Positions 43,485 through 52,785 of a stretch of DNA of 64,000 nt are shown here, one piece after another. The notes under the pieces are model-generated. The model had not been told where the DNA came from and did not search any database. It saw only the letters and a program-made list of their open reading frames with translations. Source of the stretch: Hamadaea tsunoensis DSM 44101 (lineage in GTDB: Bacteria; Actinomycetota; Actinomycetes; Mycobacteriales; Micromonosporaceae); NCBI RefSeq assembly GCF_000428945.1, contig NZ_AUAX01000017.1, positions 62,001 to 126,000 of the forward strand, given 5' to 3'. Positions within the stretch are counted from its first letter, which is position 1. Every line of letters starts with the position of its first letter. The translations under genes were made by a program, and so were the position numbers.

Positions 43485-44363
43485 TCACGCCCCGGCGTTG
43501 CCGGCGTACGTGTAGCGGACGGACTGGCTGAGCACGTACCCGCCGTCGGGGTGGGGTGACGAGCGCAGGATCTCGAAGATCGTCTCCCGCACCGCGGCGC
43601 GCCGCGATTCCGGAACGGCGAGCCACATCGCCCGCTGGCCGGTCGTCCAGGAGAACGCCTCCCACTGCTCGACGCTGGCGAACCGGGTTTCCAGCGGCAG
43701 GGTCACCGTCCGCACGTCCTCGAAGCCGGCGGCGGCGAAGAGCGCGTCGACGGCGGCGTCCGGGCTCGACGGGCTCAGCGGGCCCTTGGTCCGGGCATCG
43801 AGCATGCCGGGCGGCAGGAACGGGGCGAAGGTCTCGTCGATCGCCTGCCAGGCCGGACCCGGCGCCCCGAACGTCGAGATCACACAACGGCCGCCGGGCG
43901 TCAGCAGGTTGCGCCAGTTCCGCAGCGCGGCCGGCGGATCGGGCAGGAAGAACAGGACGAGCGAGGCGGTCACCGCATCGAACACGCCCCAGGCTGGATC
44001 GGTCGACTGCGCGTCGCCGACCTCGACCCGGACGTTGTCGTGCCCGACCAGGGCGGTACGGCAGTACCCCACCATCTCCGCGGAGATGTCCACGCCCAGC
44101 GCCGGGCCGACGAACGGCGCGATGCGGGACAGCACCGCGCCGCGACCGCACCCGAGATCCAGCAGCCGCTCGCCGGGACGAGGCTGAAGGACGTCGACCA
44201 GGCCATCGGCGATCGGGCCGAAGAACTCCACCCCGGTCATGTCGTACACCGCCGCGAGCTGGTCGAACATCATCGCGACGCGGGCGGTCTCCGGCGGCGG
44301 TGGCGAGGACGGGGTATCCGGCATGACGCCATTGGACTCAGCGCGGTCACCGATGTCAATCAC
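43485..44363 (-). CDS. SAM-dependent class I methyltransferase
   Basis: About 280-292 residues depending on start (GTG 44363 or ATG 44324). Motif I is LLDLGCGRGAVLSRIAP; motif II region VEVGDAQSTDPAWGVFDAVTASLVLFFLPDP; motif III GGRCVISTFGAPGPAW. The N-terminal MMFDQLAAVYDMTGVEFFG resembles UbiE-type enzymes acting on small molecules. It is divergent from a PadR regulator, which may control it. Substrate unknown. Confidence 0.88.
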   Translation of the reverse strand: MIDIGDRAESNGVMPDTPSSPPPPETARVAMMFDQLAAVYDMTGVEFFGPIADGLVDVLQPRPGERLLDLGCGRGAVLSRIAPFVGPALGVDISAEMVGYCRTALVGHDNVRVEVGDAQSTDPAWGVFDAVTASLVLFFLPDPPAALRNWRNLLTPGGRCVISTFGAPGPAWQAIDETFAPFLPPGMLDARTKGPLSPSSPDAAVDALFAAAGFEDVRTVTLPLETRFASVEQWEAFSWTTGQRAMWLAVPESRRAAVRETIFEILRSSPHPDGGYVLSQSVRYTYAGNAGA

Positions 44364-44405
44364 CTCGCCGTGCGATGGGGGCCGGATGCCGATACTTGAC
44401 TCAAG

Positions 44406-44423
44406 CTATCCCTACCTAGATAG
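44406..44423. promoter_or_regulatory. Candidate PadR operator
   Basis: ctatc-N8-gatag is an inverted repeat with the 8-nt spacing common for PadR sites, ending 9 bp before the PadR start and overlapping a possible promoter (ttgact near 44396, gataga near 44419). Confidence 0.45.
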
Positions 44424-44432
44424 AGTTATGGC

Positions 44433-44753
44433 ATGACGCGTACCCGGCGGCCGTCGCCGCAGACGCTCGCCGTGCTGGCCGCGCTGGCCGCCCAGCCGGC
44501 GACCTGGCGCCACGGCTACGAACTGGGGCAGGAGGTCGGGCTCAAGGCCGGCTCCCTGTACCCGATCCTGATCCGGCTGTCCGAGCGCGGACTGCTGGAC
44601 GCCGCCTGGGAGACCGAACTCGCCGCGGGCCGGCCGCCACGGCACCTCTACCGGCTGACCGACGCCGGTGCGCAACTCGCCGCGCAGTACGCGGCCGAGC
44701 CGCAACCCGCCCCGCTCACCCGGACCGGCAACCAGCTGCGGAGTGCGTGGTGA
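44433..44753 (+). CDS. PadR-family transcriptional regulator
   Basis: 106-residue winged-helix protein (TLAVLAALAAQPATWRHGYELGQEVGLKAGSLYPILIRL, HLYRLTDAGA), short form with minimal C-terminal dimerisation helix. Such regulators often control the membrane protein encoded just downstream; here the stop overlaps that gene's GTG by 4 bp. Confidence 0.92.
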   Translation: MTRTRRPSPQTLAVLAALAAQPATWRHGYELGQEVGLKAGSLYPILIRLSERGLLDAAWETELAAGRPPRHLYRLTDAGAQLAAQYAAEPQPAPLTRTGNQLRSAW

Positions 44754-45709
44754 CCCCCGGCGAGCGGCTGATCGCCGCGGCTTCCCGGCTGCTGCCGCGG
44801 GCGTACCGCGACTGGGGTTCGGCGATGGCGGCCGAGTTGCGCACGATCGACGGCCGGGCCGAACGGTGGCGGTTCACGGTCGGCTGCCTGCGCGTGCTGT
44901 TCACTCGACCGGCGGTCGTCCGCGCCGTCGGCTATCCGGTACTCACCGCCGTCACGCTCGGGCTTGCGCTCTGGTGGAGCGGCCGCTTCGCGTACGCGCC
45001 GCTGCGGATCGGTGCGGTGGCGGTCGTGGCGTCCCTCGTCGCCCTCGGCTGGCTCGGCCGCGTACGCGGACCGCTGGGGCCCGTACGCTCCGGCGCGACC
45101 GCCCGCGGCGTCCGGACCGGTGGCTACGCCCTCGTAGCATTGTGGACGGTCGGGCTGCTGACCGCGATGGGTGGCAAGGACCCCGTCGGTGCAGGCGCCG
45201 CCGCTCCGGTCGTCGGCGCGGTCTCGGTCGCCTACCTGGCCGCCTTCCTGATCCTGACCGCCCGCCGTACCCCGGAACGCGTACTGCTCGCCGCGCTCGC
45301 CGGCGGGGGTGGGCCGGTTCTGCTGTGGACGCTGATGGTCGCGGTGTTCCCGCCGATCCCCGCCGGCGCGTCGGCGGCCCTCCTGCTGATCGGGATCGGC
45401 ATGGCAGGGGCGGCCGCGATCGCCGGTCCGGAGCTGCGCCTGGTCGCCATCGGCGGGGCGGGCATGCTGGCCTGCCTGCTGCTGTGGTCGCTGGTCGTGG
45501 CGCTCTCGGCGTACGCCCCCGCCACGTTGATCCCCGATCTGGCCGCGCCCGCGTTGAGCGCGGCCGACGACCTGGCCCAGAGCCGGTCGGAGATCCAGGA
45601 TCCCTACGTCGGGCTGATCGTGCTCGGCGGCGCGCTGGCCCTGCTGCCGATCGCCGCCGCCCTGTGGACAGCCGGCCGACGAGCCGCCGGCACGCGGGCC
45701 CTCGGCTGA
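44750..45709 (+). CDS. Multi-helix membrane protein paired with PadR
   Basis: About 319 residues. The N-terminal amphipathic part (ERLIAAASRLLPRAYRDWGSAMAAELRTI) resembles the cytoplasmic segment of many PadR-linked actinobacterial membrane proteins. About eight hydrophobic helices follow. GTG start coupled to the PadR stop. No catalytic motif. Function unknown. Confidence 0.8.
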   Translation: MTPGERLIAAASRLLPRAYRDWGSAMAAELRTIDGRAERWRFTVGCLRVLFTRPAVVRAVGYPVLTAVTLGLALWWSGRFAYAPLRIGAVAVVASLVALGWLGRVRGPLGPVRSGATARGVRTGGYALVALWTVGLLTAMGGKDPVGAGAAAPVVGAVSVAYLAAFLILTARRTPERVLLAALAGGGGPVLLWTLMVAVFPPIPAGASAALLLIGIGMAGAAAIAGPELRLVAIGGAGMLACLLLWSLVVALSAYAPATLIPDLAAPALSAADDLAQSRSEIQDPYVGLIVLGGALALLPIAAALWTAGRRAAGTRALG

Positions 45710-45760
45710 GCGCGACATCGTCGCCCCCCATGGTGACAAGGGGTCTGGCAGGCTGAGCCG

Positions 45761-46483
45761 GTGAACGTGTGGCAGGTCCTCGGTGCGTCGGCGGCCGCGT
45801 TCCTTCTGGCCCTGCTGTCGGCCGTGGCCGGTTTCGGTGGCGGAGTGCTGCTCCTGCCGGTGTTCACGGCCCTGTTCGGGCTGCGTACCGCGGTGCCGAT
45901 GCTGACCCTGACCCAGCTGTCCAGCAACGGCTCCCGCGTCTGGCTCAATCGCAAGGACATCCGCTGGCCCCTCGTCGGCTGGTTCGCCCTCGGCGCGGTA
46001 CCGCTCGCCGTCGCGGGCGGCCTGCTCCTGGCGCACGCACCGCTGGGTGCGCTCAAACGGATGCTCGGCGTGTTCCTCATCGGCGTCGTCGTGTGGCGGC
46101 ACCTGCGCCGGGACCCCGGCAAGCCGGGCGACAAGGCGTTCATCGGCGTCGGCGCCGCCTCCGGTCTCGGTTCGGCCCTGCTGGGCTCGGTCGGCCCGCT
46201 CACGGCCCCGTTCTTCCTCGCGTACGGGCTGGCGCGGGCGGCGTACATCGGCACCGAGGCGGCCAGCGCGCTGACGATGCATCTGGCGAAGCTCGGCGCG
46301 TACGGGGCCGGGGACCTGCTCACCCGCACCGTGATCGTCTACGGGGTGGTGCTGACTCCGGCCACGCTCGCCGGGGCCTGGGTCGGCAAGCGGATCGTCG
46401 GCAGGATCAGCGACCGGGTGTTCGTCCTGCTCGTCGAGGCCGGACTGCTCCTGTCGGGCGTCCTGTTCCTCGTCGGGTTCTGA
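45761..46483 (+). CDS. TSUP (TauE/SafE) family permease
   Basis: 240-residue membrane protein with seven to eight helices. TSUP features: GFGGGVLLLPVFTALFGL near residue 25 and the repeated half GSALLGSVGPLTAPFFLAYGL near 135. Members export sulfite or organosulfur anions, or small carboxylates. GTG start 51 bp after the preceding gene. Substrate unknown. Confidence 0.88.
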   Translation: MNVWQVLGASAAAFLLALLSAVAGFGGGVLLLPVFTALFGLRTAVPMLTLTQLSSNGSRVWLNRKDIRWPLVGWFALGAVPLAVAGGLLLAHAPLGALKRMLGVFLIGVVVWRHLRRDPGKPGDKAFIGVGAASGLGSALLGSVGPLTAPFFLAYGLARAAYIGTEAASALTMHLAKLGAYGAGDLLTRTVIVYGVVLTPATLAGAWVGKRIVGRISDRVFVLLVEAGLLLSGVLFLVGF

Positions 46484-46501
46484 CGCCGGGCCGGACGCCG
46501 G

Positions 46502-48616
46502 TCACCGCCGTGGGCCGGTGAGCACGGCCGCCGCGTCACCGGTACGCGCCATCCGGTGCCACCGCAGGCGGCTGCCGACCAGCGCCGTCACCGTGGACTG
46601 GACGACGACGAGGTACATCAGCTGCCGGTAGACGATCTGCTGGAACGGCAGGCTCCAGAGTGGACCGAAGCGTTCCCGGTCCAGGCGCAGCGCGTACGCG
46701 GCCGTCAGCACCTGGAGTGCCGTGAACGCGCCCCAGACGGCGGCCATCCGGCCGAGGGGCAGGAAGAAGAGTCCGTAGACGGCGTAGACGTCGACGGCCG
46801 GCGCGGTCAGCGGCAGCAGCACCTGGAACAGCAGCAGGTACGCCAGCCCCCGGCGGCCGAACCGTCCGGCCGGGCCGCTTTCCCGCAGCGACCGGCGGTG
46901 CTTCCACATGGCCTGCAGGGTGCCGTAGCACCAGCGGTAGCGCTGGCGCCACAGCTGGCGTACCGAGGACGGGGCCTCGGTCCAGGCGATCGCGTGCTCC
47001 TCGTAGACGACCTTCCACCCGGCGCGCAGGATCGCCATGGTGAGGTCGGTGTCCTCGGCGAGGGTGTCGGTCGGTACGCCGCGGACGTCGGCGAGGGTTT
47101 CGCGGCGGAAGGCGCCGATCGCGCCGGGGATGGTGGGCATGCACTCGCCGACGTCGAACATGCGCCGGTCGAGGTTGAAGCCGATCACGTATTCGAGGTG
47201 CTGCCAGCGGCCGAGCAGGCCCTTGCGGTTGGCGACCTTGGTATTGCCGCTGACGGCGCCGACGGCCGGGTCGGCGAAGTGCTGGACGAGGGCGCCGACG
47301 GCGTCCGGTTCGAAGACCGTGTCGCCGTCGACCAGCACGATCAGGTCGGCGCGGGCGGCGGCGATGCCGGCGTTGAGGGCGGCCGGCTTCCCGGCGTTGG
47401 CCTGCCGGAGGACGACGACGCCGGGCAGGCGCAGCCGTTCGACGATCCCGGCGGTGTCGTCGCTCGACCCGTCGTCGACGACGATGACCTCGAGCTTCGG
47501 GTAGTCGCTGGCCAGCAGCGAACGTACGGTCGCGGCGATGTTGGCGGCCTCGTTGTAGGCCGGGACGATGACCGACACCGGCCCGAGGTACCGGCGCTGC
47601 CGCCGGGCCTGGCGTCGCGACCTGCGTACGTGGATGCCCGCGGTGACGAACTGGACGGCCAGCCGCAGCAGCGACAGGGCGAGCGCGGCCACGAGCAGGA
47701 CCGTCATCAGCGTGGCGAGCCACTCGCCGGTGCTCTGCACGGCGCGCAGCGCGGTCCCGCGAAGCCGCTGCGACAGGCCCGCCGCGGGGGCGGCCGGCAG
47801 GTCGAGTCCGCCCGACACGGTCGTGAACCGGTAGCCCTTGCCCTCCAGGGAGGTCAGGAGCAGGTCGAGTCCGGCGACGGTCTGGGAACGGTCGCCGCCG
47901 CCGTCGTGCAGCATGACGACCGCGCCGCGGCCGGCCCCGGGCGTACCGGCGCGGACGATCGCGTCGGCGCCGGGCCGGCGCCAGTCCTCGGTGTCCAGGT
48001 CGGTGAGGACGGTGAGGTATCCGGCGGCCCCGGCGTCGCGCAGAACGGCGAAGTCGTCGCCGTCGACCGCATCCGGCCCGGACGAGTAGGGCGGGCGCAG
48101 CAGCCGGGCCCGCCGGCCGGTGGCGCCGGCGATCGCGTTCTCTGTGAGCGTCATCTCCAGCCTGCGCCGCCAGGACGGGAGGGCGGCGAGTTCGGCGTGG
48201 GTGAAGGAGTGCGAGCCGATCTCGTTGCCCTCGGCGATGATCCGGCGGGTCAGGTCCGGAGCGTCGTCGACCTTCGAGCCGATGACGAAGAACGTGGCAT
48301 GGGCGTGGTGGCGGGCCAGCACGTCGAGCACCTGCGGCGTCCAGCGCGGATCCGGACCGTCGTCGAAGGTCAGCGCGATCGTCCTGGCCGGCATGCCGCG
48401 GCTGGAGACGGTGCCGTCGGCGGCGACCGCGAGAACCGGATCGTGCGTCTTCAGGACGCTGCTCTGATCGGCGGGGAGGGGCTGCGGGCCGGAACCCTCG
48501 GCGCCGATGTGGCGTACGAAGCCGTTGAACGACAGCTCGCCGAGCAGCACGAGCATGCCGAGCAAGAGGAGGAACCAGTGGGCTCGCGGTTCGCGGCTCT
48601 TCTTGTGGTACGCCAT
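46502..48616 (-). CDS. Polysaccharide deacetylase-glycosyltransferase 2 fusion (MatB/PgaC-like)
   Basis: 704 residues: one N-terminal helix (10-30), NodB deacetylase domain about 75-270 (LTFDDGPDPRWTP, SHSFTHAEL, RPPYSSGP, VMLHDGGG), a helix near 305, then a processive GT2 domain about 345-580 (VIVPAYNEAANIA, VVDDGSSD, DGDTVF, DTLAEDTDLTMAI, QRYRWCYG) and C-terminal helices. It should polymerise and partly deacetylate an N-acetylglucosamine-type exopolysaccharide, as the MatAB system of Streptomyces makes a PNAG-like polymer. Minus strand, directly downstream of a Pro/Thr-rich membrane protein gene. Confidence 0.88.
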   Translation of the reverse strand: MAYHKKSREPRAHWFLLLLGMLVLLGELSFNGFVRHIGAEGSGPQPLPADQSSVLKTHDPVLAVAADGTVSSRGMPARTIALTFDDGPDPRWTPQVLDVLARHHAHATFFVIGSKVDDAPDLTRRIIAEGNEIGSHSFTHAELAALPSWRRRLEMTLTENAIAGATGRRARLLRPPYSSGPDAVDGDDFAVLRDAGAAGYLTVLTDLDTEDWRRPGADAIVRAGTPGAGRGAVVMLHDGGGDRSQTVAGLDLLLTSLEGKGYRFTTVSGGLDLPAAPAAGLSQRLRGTALRAVQSTGEWLATLMTVLLVAALALSLLRLAVQFVTAGIHVRRSRRQARRQRRYLGPVSVIVPAYNEAANIAATVRSLLASDYPKLEVIVVDDGSSDDTAGIVERLRLPGVVVLRQANAGKPAALNAGIAAARADLIVLVDGDTVFEPDAVGALVQHFADPAVGAVSGNTKVANRKGLLGRWQHLEYVIGFNLDRRMFDVGECMPTIPGAIGAFRRETLADVRGVPTDTLAEDTDLTMAILRAGWKVVYEEHAIAWTEAPSSVRQLWRQRYRWCYGTLQAMWKHRRSLRESGPAGRFGRRGLAYLLLFQVLLPLTAPAVDVYAVYGLFFLPLGRMAAVWGAFTALQVLTAAYALRLDRERFGPLWSLPFQQIVYRQLMYLVVVQSTVTALVGSRLRWHRMARTGDAAAVLTGPRR

Positions 48617-48625
48617 GTCGTCCTG

Positions 48626-49009
48626 CTACTTGCTCCGGGTCGGGTGCGGTGGGTGGCTCGGCGCGGTCGGCGGCCGCTTGCCCGGCGTGGTGGCCCCGGC
48701 GGACGCGGTCGGGGCCGGTGTGCCGGTCGGGGCGGTGGTCGGCGAGGCCGACGGCCTGCCGTCGGCCGGGCGGCTCGTGGCGTCCGGTGTGGACGTCGGC
48801 GCGGGCCGCCGGGTGGCGGAGCCGGACGGGCCGGCCTGCCCACCGGCCGCCGGGAAGCCGGGAAGGTCCATCGGCGCCGCCCCGGACAGCCCGGCGATCA
48901 GGACGGCCAGGCCCAGCAGCAGGAACACGGACAGCGCGGCTCCCGCTGCGACGGCTACTCGCCGCCGCCGGCCGGACCGGTCGACGAAGACGGGCTTCGG
49001 TGTTCGGAT
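48626..49009 (-). CDS. Single-pass membrane protein with Pro/Thr/Ala-rich tail (start unresolved)
   Basis: About 127 residues: basic cytoplasmic stretch (PKPVFVDRSGRRRR), one helix (VAVAAGAALSVFLLLGLAVLIAGL) and a long extracytoplasmic low-complexity tail. It ends 9 bp before the deacetylase-transferase gene, so it is probably a partner in polymer synthesis. No ATG, GTG or TTG lies near the conserved N-terminus. A GGAG ribosome site 7 bases before an ATC codon at 49009-49007, overlapping the end of a small ORF, makes ATC a candidate start. The frame is open up to 49174. Confidence 0.6.
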   Translation of the reverse strand: MRTPKPVFVDRSGRRRRVAVAAGAALSVFLLLGLAVLIAGLSGAAPMDLPGFPAAGGQAGPSGSATRRPAPTSTPDATSRPADGRPSASPTTAPTGTPAPTASAGATTPGKRPPTAPSHPPHPTRSK

Positions 49010-49019
49010 GGCGGCGCTC

Positions 49020-49091
49020 CTAGTCCTCTGCGGCGGTCGGCAGGAAACGGCCGAGAACGGCGCCGACCAGGGTGGCCATGCGAGCAGACAT
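49020..49091 (-). CDS. 23-residue leader ORF upstream of exopolysaccharide genes
   Basis: Short ORF MSARMATLVGAVLGRF plus seven residues. It has a GGAG-type ribosome site, and its TAG stop overlaps the ribosome site of the next gene. It could couple translation or be a small membrane peptide. Evidence is positional only. Confidence 0.4.
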   Translation of the reverse strand: MSARMATLVGAVLGRFLPTAAED

Positions 49092-49237
49092 GTGACGGGC
49101 TCCGGGGGTGAGGAGTGCTTCACCACTTCAGCGCCGTCCCGGCGGGGACTGTCACTCCCGGTGACCCAGGTCACGAGGACGCCCGCGGCCGGCAGGCCGC
49201 GGGCGTCCGGTAGGGAGGAGAACCGGCGACAAATCGA

Positions 49238-50395
49238 TCAGAAGGCGCCGGTGCCGTTCGGGGTGCCGAGGCCGGTCGGGCCGTCCCAGCCGGCCCGGGC
49301 CGTGCACCACTGGCTGGTGGGGCAGGAGCCGTTGCTGCCCGACGTGATGTCGTACAGCGAGCCGCTGTGGGTGTACGGGTAGTTGTTGTCGATGCTCGCG
49401 GCGTTGCCGGCCAGGCCGTAGACGCCGGCGATGATCGGCGCGGCGACGCTGGTGCCGCCGAACACGAGCCAGCTGCCGTTGTAGCGGACCGCGACCCCCG
49501 TGTTCGGGTCGGCCACCGCGGCGACGTCGGCCTCGGCGCGGCCGGCGCAGCCGGTGCCGAAGCCCGCCTGGCCGGACAGGGCCGTGTTCAGGGTGGAGCA
49601 GCCGCTGCCCGCGCCCGACCAGACCGTCTCGGTCCAGCCGCGGCTGCCGCCGCCGGCGACCAGGTGCGTGCCGCCGACCGCGGTGACGTAGTGCGACGAG
49701 GCGGGGTACTCGACGCCGTACCCGTTGTCACCGGAGCTGACGGTGATCGCGACGCCCGGGTGGTTGAAGTACGCGCCGTACGTCGAGTCGGCCGCGTCCG
49801 AGCCGCCCCAGCTGTTGCTGACGATCCGGGCGCCCTGCGCGACGGCCTGGTTCTCGGCGGTGCCGAGGTTGGCGAAGGAGTTGGTCTTCGCCTCGACCAG
49901 GAGGATCTTGCAGTTCGGGCAGATCGCCGAGACCATGTCCAGGTCGAGGGAGATCTCCTGCGCCCAGCCGGTGTTCTTGCGCGGGTAGCTGGTGCCGCCG
50001 TTCTGGTCGATCTTGCGGAAGCAGCCGTTGGCGGTGGTGCAGGCGGGCAGGCCGAACTGCGTACGGTAGGCGGCCAGGTCGGCTTCGGCGGTCGGCGCGT
50101 CGTACGCGTCCACCACCGCGACCGTCGTCGCCGACGAACCGCTGGTGGTGAGGTTGTACGCCGAGCGCAGGTCCGCCGGGCCGAACCCGGACGGCACCGC
50201 GGCCGGGGCCACGTCGGTGCGTACCCAGGCATGGCAGGCGGCCGTGTCGGCGGTGGCCGTGGCGCAGACCTTGACCGAGCGGTGGGCCAGGCCGTTGTCG
50301 GAGGGTGCCGCGGCGGCGGGTGCGGAGACGGCCGTGACGGCGGCTGCGATCAGCAGCGCGCCGGTGACCGCGAGGGTGCGCAATGAGGTGCGCAA
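49238..50395 (-). CDS. Secreted S53 (sedolisin/kumamolisin-like) serine peptidase
   Basis: About 385 residues from a TTG at 50395, preceded at 6 bases by GAGGAGG; the frame is open to GTG 50461 with an ATG at 50431. Signal peptide ends in APAAAA. The catalytic core has QEISLDLDMVSAICPNC (Glu and Asp of the sedolisin triad), the oxyanion Asp region VSSGDNGYG and the nucleophile motif GGTSVAAPIIAG. There is almost no N-terminal prodomain, which is shorter than in classic sedolisins. Extracellular endopeptidase, possibly acid-active. Confidence 0.87.
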   Translation of the reverse strand: MRTSLRTLAVTGALLIAAAVTAVSAPAAAAPSDNGLAHRSVKVCATATADTAACHAWVRTDVAPAAVPSGFGPADLRSAYNLTTSGSSATTVAVVDAYDAPTAEADLAAYRTQFGLPACTTANGCFRKIDQNGGTSYPRKNTGWAQEISLDLDMVSAICPNCKILLVEAKTNSFANLGTAENQAVAQGARIVSNSWGGSDAADSTYGAYFNHPGVAITVSSGDNGYGVEYPASSHYVTAVGGTHLVAGGGSRGWTETVWSGAGSGCSTLNTALSGQAGFGTGCAGRAEADVAAVADPNTGVAVRYNGSWLVFGGTSVAAPIIAGVYGLAGNAASIDNNYPYTHSGSLYDITSGSNGSCPTSQWCTARAGWDGPTGLGTPNGTGAF

Positions 50396-50612
50396 GGGGT
50401 GCCTCCTGAGGAGAACGGGGGTCGTTGCCATGATCAGCGCCGGGGTGTCGGCGTATGTCACTGCCTCTGTGTGACGTTTCTGTGAACCGTTCCGACCTGG
50501 GGCGGTGGGGCCCGCGTTCGGGCTGAGCGGCCGCTACCGCCGGGCCGGCGGGGACGTGGCGGTGGTCACATTGAGTGACGACTTTCAGTGCGATGACGCT
50601 GACTGAGATGAC

Positions 50613-51326
50613 ATGGACGCCGCCCACCCGCCCGCGCAGCGCCCCGGCCGACACCGGGACGACGACCCCACCGTCCCCGCGGTGGCCGGTGCGGAGTTCG
50701 ACGAACTCATGATCGAGCGCCTTCTGCGGGGGCAGCCGACGGACGAGCCCGGCACCCTTCCGCTCAGCCGTTTGCTGGCCGCCGCCAGGGCACCCGGTTC
50801 GCCGGAAGAGCTGCGCCGCGCCGAGACCGTCCTCGCCGCCTTCGCCGACCGGCCGCGCCGCCGTCACGGCCTGGTGACCCGCCTGCTCGGGGTGAAGGCC
50901 GCCGCCGTCCTGATCGTCGCCACCGCGACCGGCGGGCTCGCCCTGGCCGCCGGGACCGGTGTCCTGCCGACACCCCTGCACCCGGGCCCGGCCGCGTCGC
51001 AGCCCCGGACGTCCGCGAGACCGTCGGCCGGTACGCCGGAGTCCCGGCGGCCGAGCCCGCTCCCGTCCGGGTCGGCGACGCCGTCCCTCGTCGCGCTGTG
51101 CGCCGCGTACTCGGCGGTCAGCCCTTCGCAACGGGAGCAGGTTCTCGACACGGCGGCGTACGCGCCGCTGGTGGCCGCCGCGGGGGACGCCGACCGGGTC
51201 AAGGCCTACTGCGCGGCCCTGCCCGAGGCTTCGCCGTCCGGTCCCAAGGCCACGTCGTCGCACCACCCGACCGGGAAACCGACCACGCACCCCTCGCACC
51301 CGACCCCCGACAGCAAGAAGCGCTGA
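50613..51326 (+). CDS. Anti-sigma-like single-pass membrane protein
   Basis: 237 residues: acidic cytoplasmic N-terminus with a helical segment (EFDELMIERLLRG, LRRAETVLAAFADRPRRRH), one helix (AAAVLIVATATGGLALAAG) and an extracytoplasmic Ser/Pro-rich region with two Cys and a His/Lys tail. Similar proteins sit beside ECF sigma factors in actinomycetes, but no sigma gene is adjacent here. Function unknown. Confidence 0.75.
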   Translation: MDAAHPPAQRPGRHRDDDPTVPAVAGAEFDELMIERLLRGQPTDEPGTLPLSRLLAAARAPGSPEELRRAETVLAAFADRPRRRHGLVTRLLGVKAAAVLIVATATGGLALAAGTGVLPTPLHPGPAASQPRTSARPSAGTPESRRPSPLPSGSATPSLVALCAAYSAVSPSQREQVLDTAAYAPLVAAAGDADRVKAYCAALPEASPSGPKATSSHHPTGKPTTHPSHPTPDSKKR

Positions 51327-51333
51327 CCGTTCC

Positions 51334-52356
51334 TCACGGCCGCAGCGCCGTCTTGCCCACCGTGGTACGCGCTTCGAGGGCGGCGAGCGTACGCGGTCCC
51401 TCGGCGAGATCGCGGACCGTCGGCCGGCCCGGGGGGATGACACCCGCGGCGATCAGCGCGTGCAACTCGTCCACGAGCTGGTCGAACAGGCGCGGAGCAT
51501 GCCGGACCAGGATGCCGAGATGCAGGCCGATGACGTGGATCGGGTGGTCGAAGTTGAGTTCCCGGTTGCTGACCGTGGCCTCGCCGCCGGCCACACCGTA
51601 GACGACCACGCGACCGGTGACCCGTCGCGCCGCGGCCAGGGCGGCCCGGAAGGCGGCTCCGCCCGTCGACTCCAGGATGAGGTCGGCACCCTCGCCGCCG
51701 GTGAGCCGCCCGATCTCGGCGGCGAGGTCGGGACGCCCGGAGTCGACGACCAGGTCGGCTCCGAGATCGCGGACGACCTGGTGCTTCCGCGGCGCGGCGC
51801 TGCCGATGACGCGGGCGCCGTAGTGCTTCGCGAGGCGTACCGCCGCTTGGCCGACGCCGCCCGCCGCGGCCTGGACCCACACGGTCTCGCCGGCGGTGAG
51901 GCGGCCCAGCGGCCGCAGCGCCGCGAGTGCGGTGGCCCAGTTGAGAACGAGGCCGAGGGCCTGCTCGTCGGCCCACCCGGCCGGTACGCGCAGCGTGCCC
52001 GCCGAGGGCAGGACCATGTACTCGGCGAACGCTCCCGGGCCGAGGCCGAGGACGCGATCCCCGATGCGCAGCCCGGCAGCCGGGCCCCCTGACGCGACCA
52101 CCTCGCCGACCGCCTCGAAACCGGCGATGTACGGCGGTGTCGGCCCGCCGCCGTACGTGCCGTAGGTCTGCATCACGTCGGCGTAGTTGACGCCCGCGGC
52201 GGTCACCCGGATCAGCACCTCACCATCACCCGGCACCGGTACGCGCGTGTCGGTGACGAGGCGGAGGTCTCGCGGTCCGCGGGGCGTGTCCTGACGGAGA
52301 GCCCGCATGAACGCCGGCACCTGGGCTGCCGAGAACGGAGTGTCAACCGAAGTCAT
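51334..52356 (-). CDS. Quinone oxidoreductase-like zinc-independent MDR enzyme
   Basis: 340-residue NADPH:quinone reductase family member. Features: GroES-like N-terminal half (GVNYADVMQTYGTYGG, GFEAVGEVVASG), Rossmann site AAAGGVGQAAVRLAKHYGARVIG and C-terminal catalytic fold. It lacks the structural zinc cysteines. Reduces quinones or enones. It follows a MerR gene on the same strand with a 60-bp gap, and MerR proteins of this type commonly control such detoxifying reductases. Confidence 0.9.
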   Translation of the reverse strand: MTSVDTPFSAAQVPAFMRALRQDTPRGPRDLRLVTDTRVPVPGDGEVLIRVTAAGVNYADVMQTYGTYGGGPTPPYIAGFEAVGEVVASGGPAAGLRIGDRVLGLGPGAFAEYMVLPSAGTLRVPAGWADEQALGLVLNWATALAALRPLGRLTAGETVWVQAAAGGVGQAAVRLAKHYGARVIGSAAPRKHQVVRDLGADLVVDSGRPDLAAEIGRLTGGEGADLILESTGGAAFRAALAAARRVTGRVVVYGVAGGEATVSNRELNFDHPIHVIGLHLGILVRHAPRLFDQLVDELHALIAAGVIPPGRPTVRDLAEGPRTLAALEARTTVGKTALRP

Positions 52357-52416
52357 GATCCGAAGCTAGAACCCTGCCACTTGTGTGACGGTCCAGCGCC
52401 GGGCCGGTGCCGTCGG

Positions 52417-52785
52417 TCACACCTCGCCGGCGGCCGCCGCCGCGGCCAGGTACGCGTCCAGGGCGTCCCGGTTGCGGGTCAGCAGGCCGATGCGGCGGTC
52501 GAGCAGGTCGCGCTGCCGGGCGGCCTCGTCCAGCAGCCAGGTGCACGGCTTGTCGGGCAGCAGGTCGGCGGGCCCGTCGAGGAAGGGCAGGATGTCGCGG
52601 ATCATCCGGACCGGCAGCCCGAAGTCGATGAGCCCGCGGATCTGCCGCACCACGTCGACGGCGCCGTCGGAGTAGTCGCGGTAGCCGTTGCCGGCCCGCG
52701 CGGGCCGCAGGAGTCCTTCCTGCTCGTAGTAGCGCAGCGCGCGCACACTGGCGCCCGCCCGCCTCGACAGCTCGCCGATCCGCAC
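52417..52785 (-). CDS. MerR-family transcriptional regulator
   Basis: 122-residue regulator with N-terminal winged helix (IGELSRRAGASVRALRYYEQEGLLRPAR) and a coiled coil (LLDEAARQRDLLDRRIGLLTRNRDAL). GTG start. One Cys (KPCTW) but no metal-binding Cys cluster, so it is probably a small-molecule or redox-cue sensor. Upstream of the quinone oxidoreductase gene. Confidence 0.9.
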   Translation of the reverse strand: MRIGELSRRAGASVRALRYYEQEGLLRPARAGNGYRDYSDGAVDVVRQIRGLIDFGLPVRMIRDILPFLDGPADLLPDKPCTWLLDEAARQRDLLDRRIGLLTRNRDALDAYLAAAAAAGEV

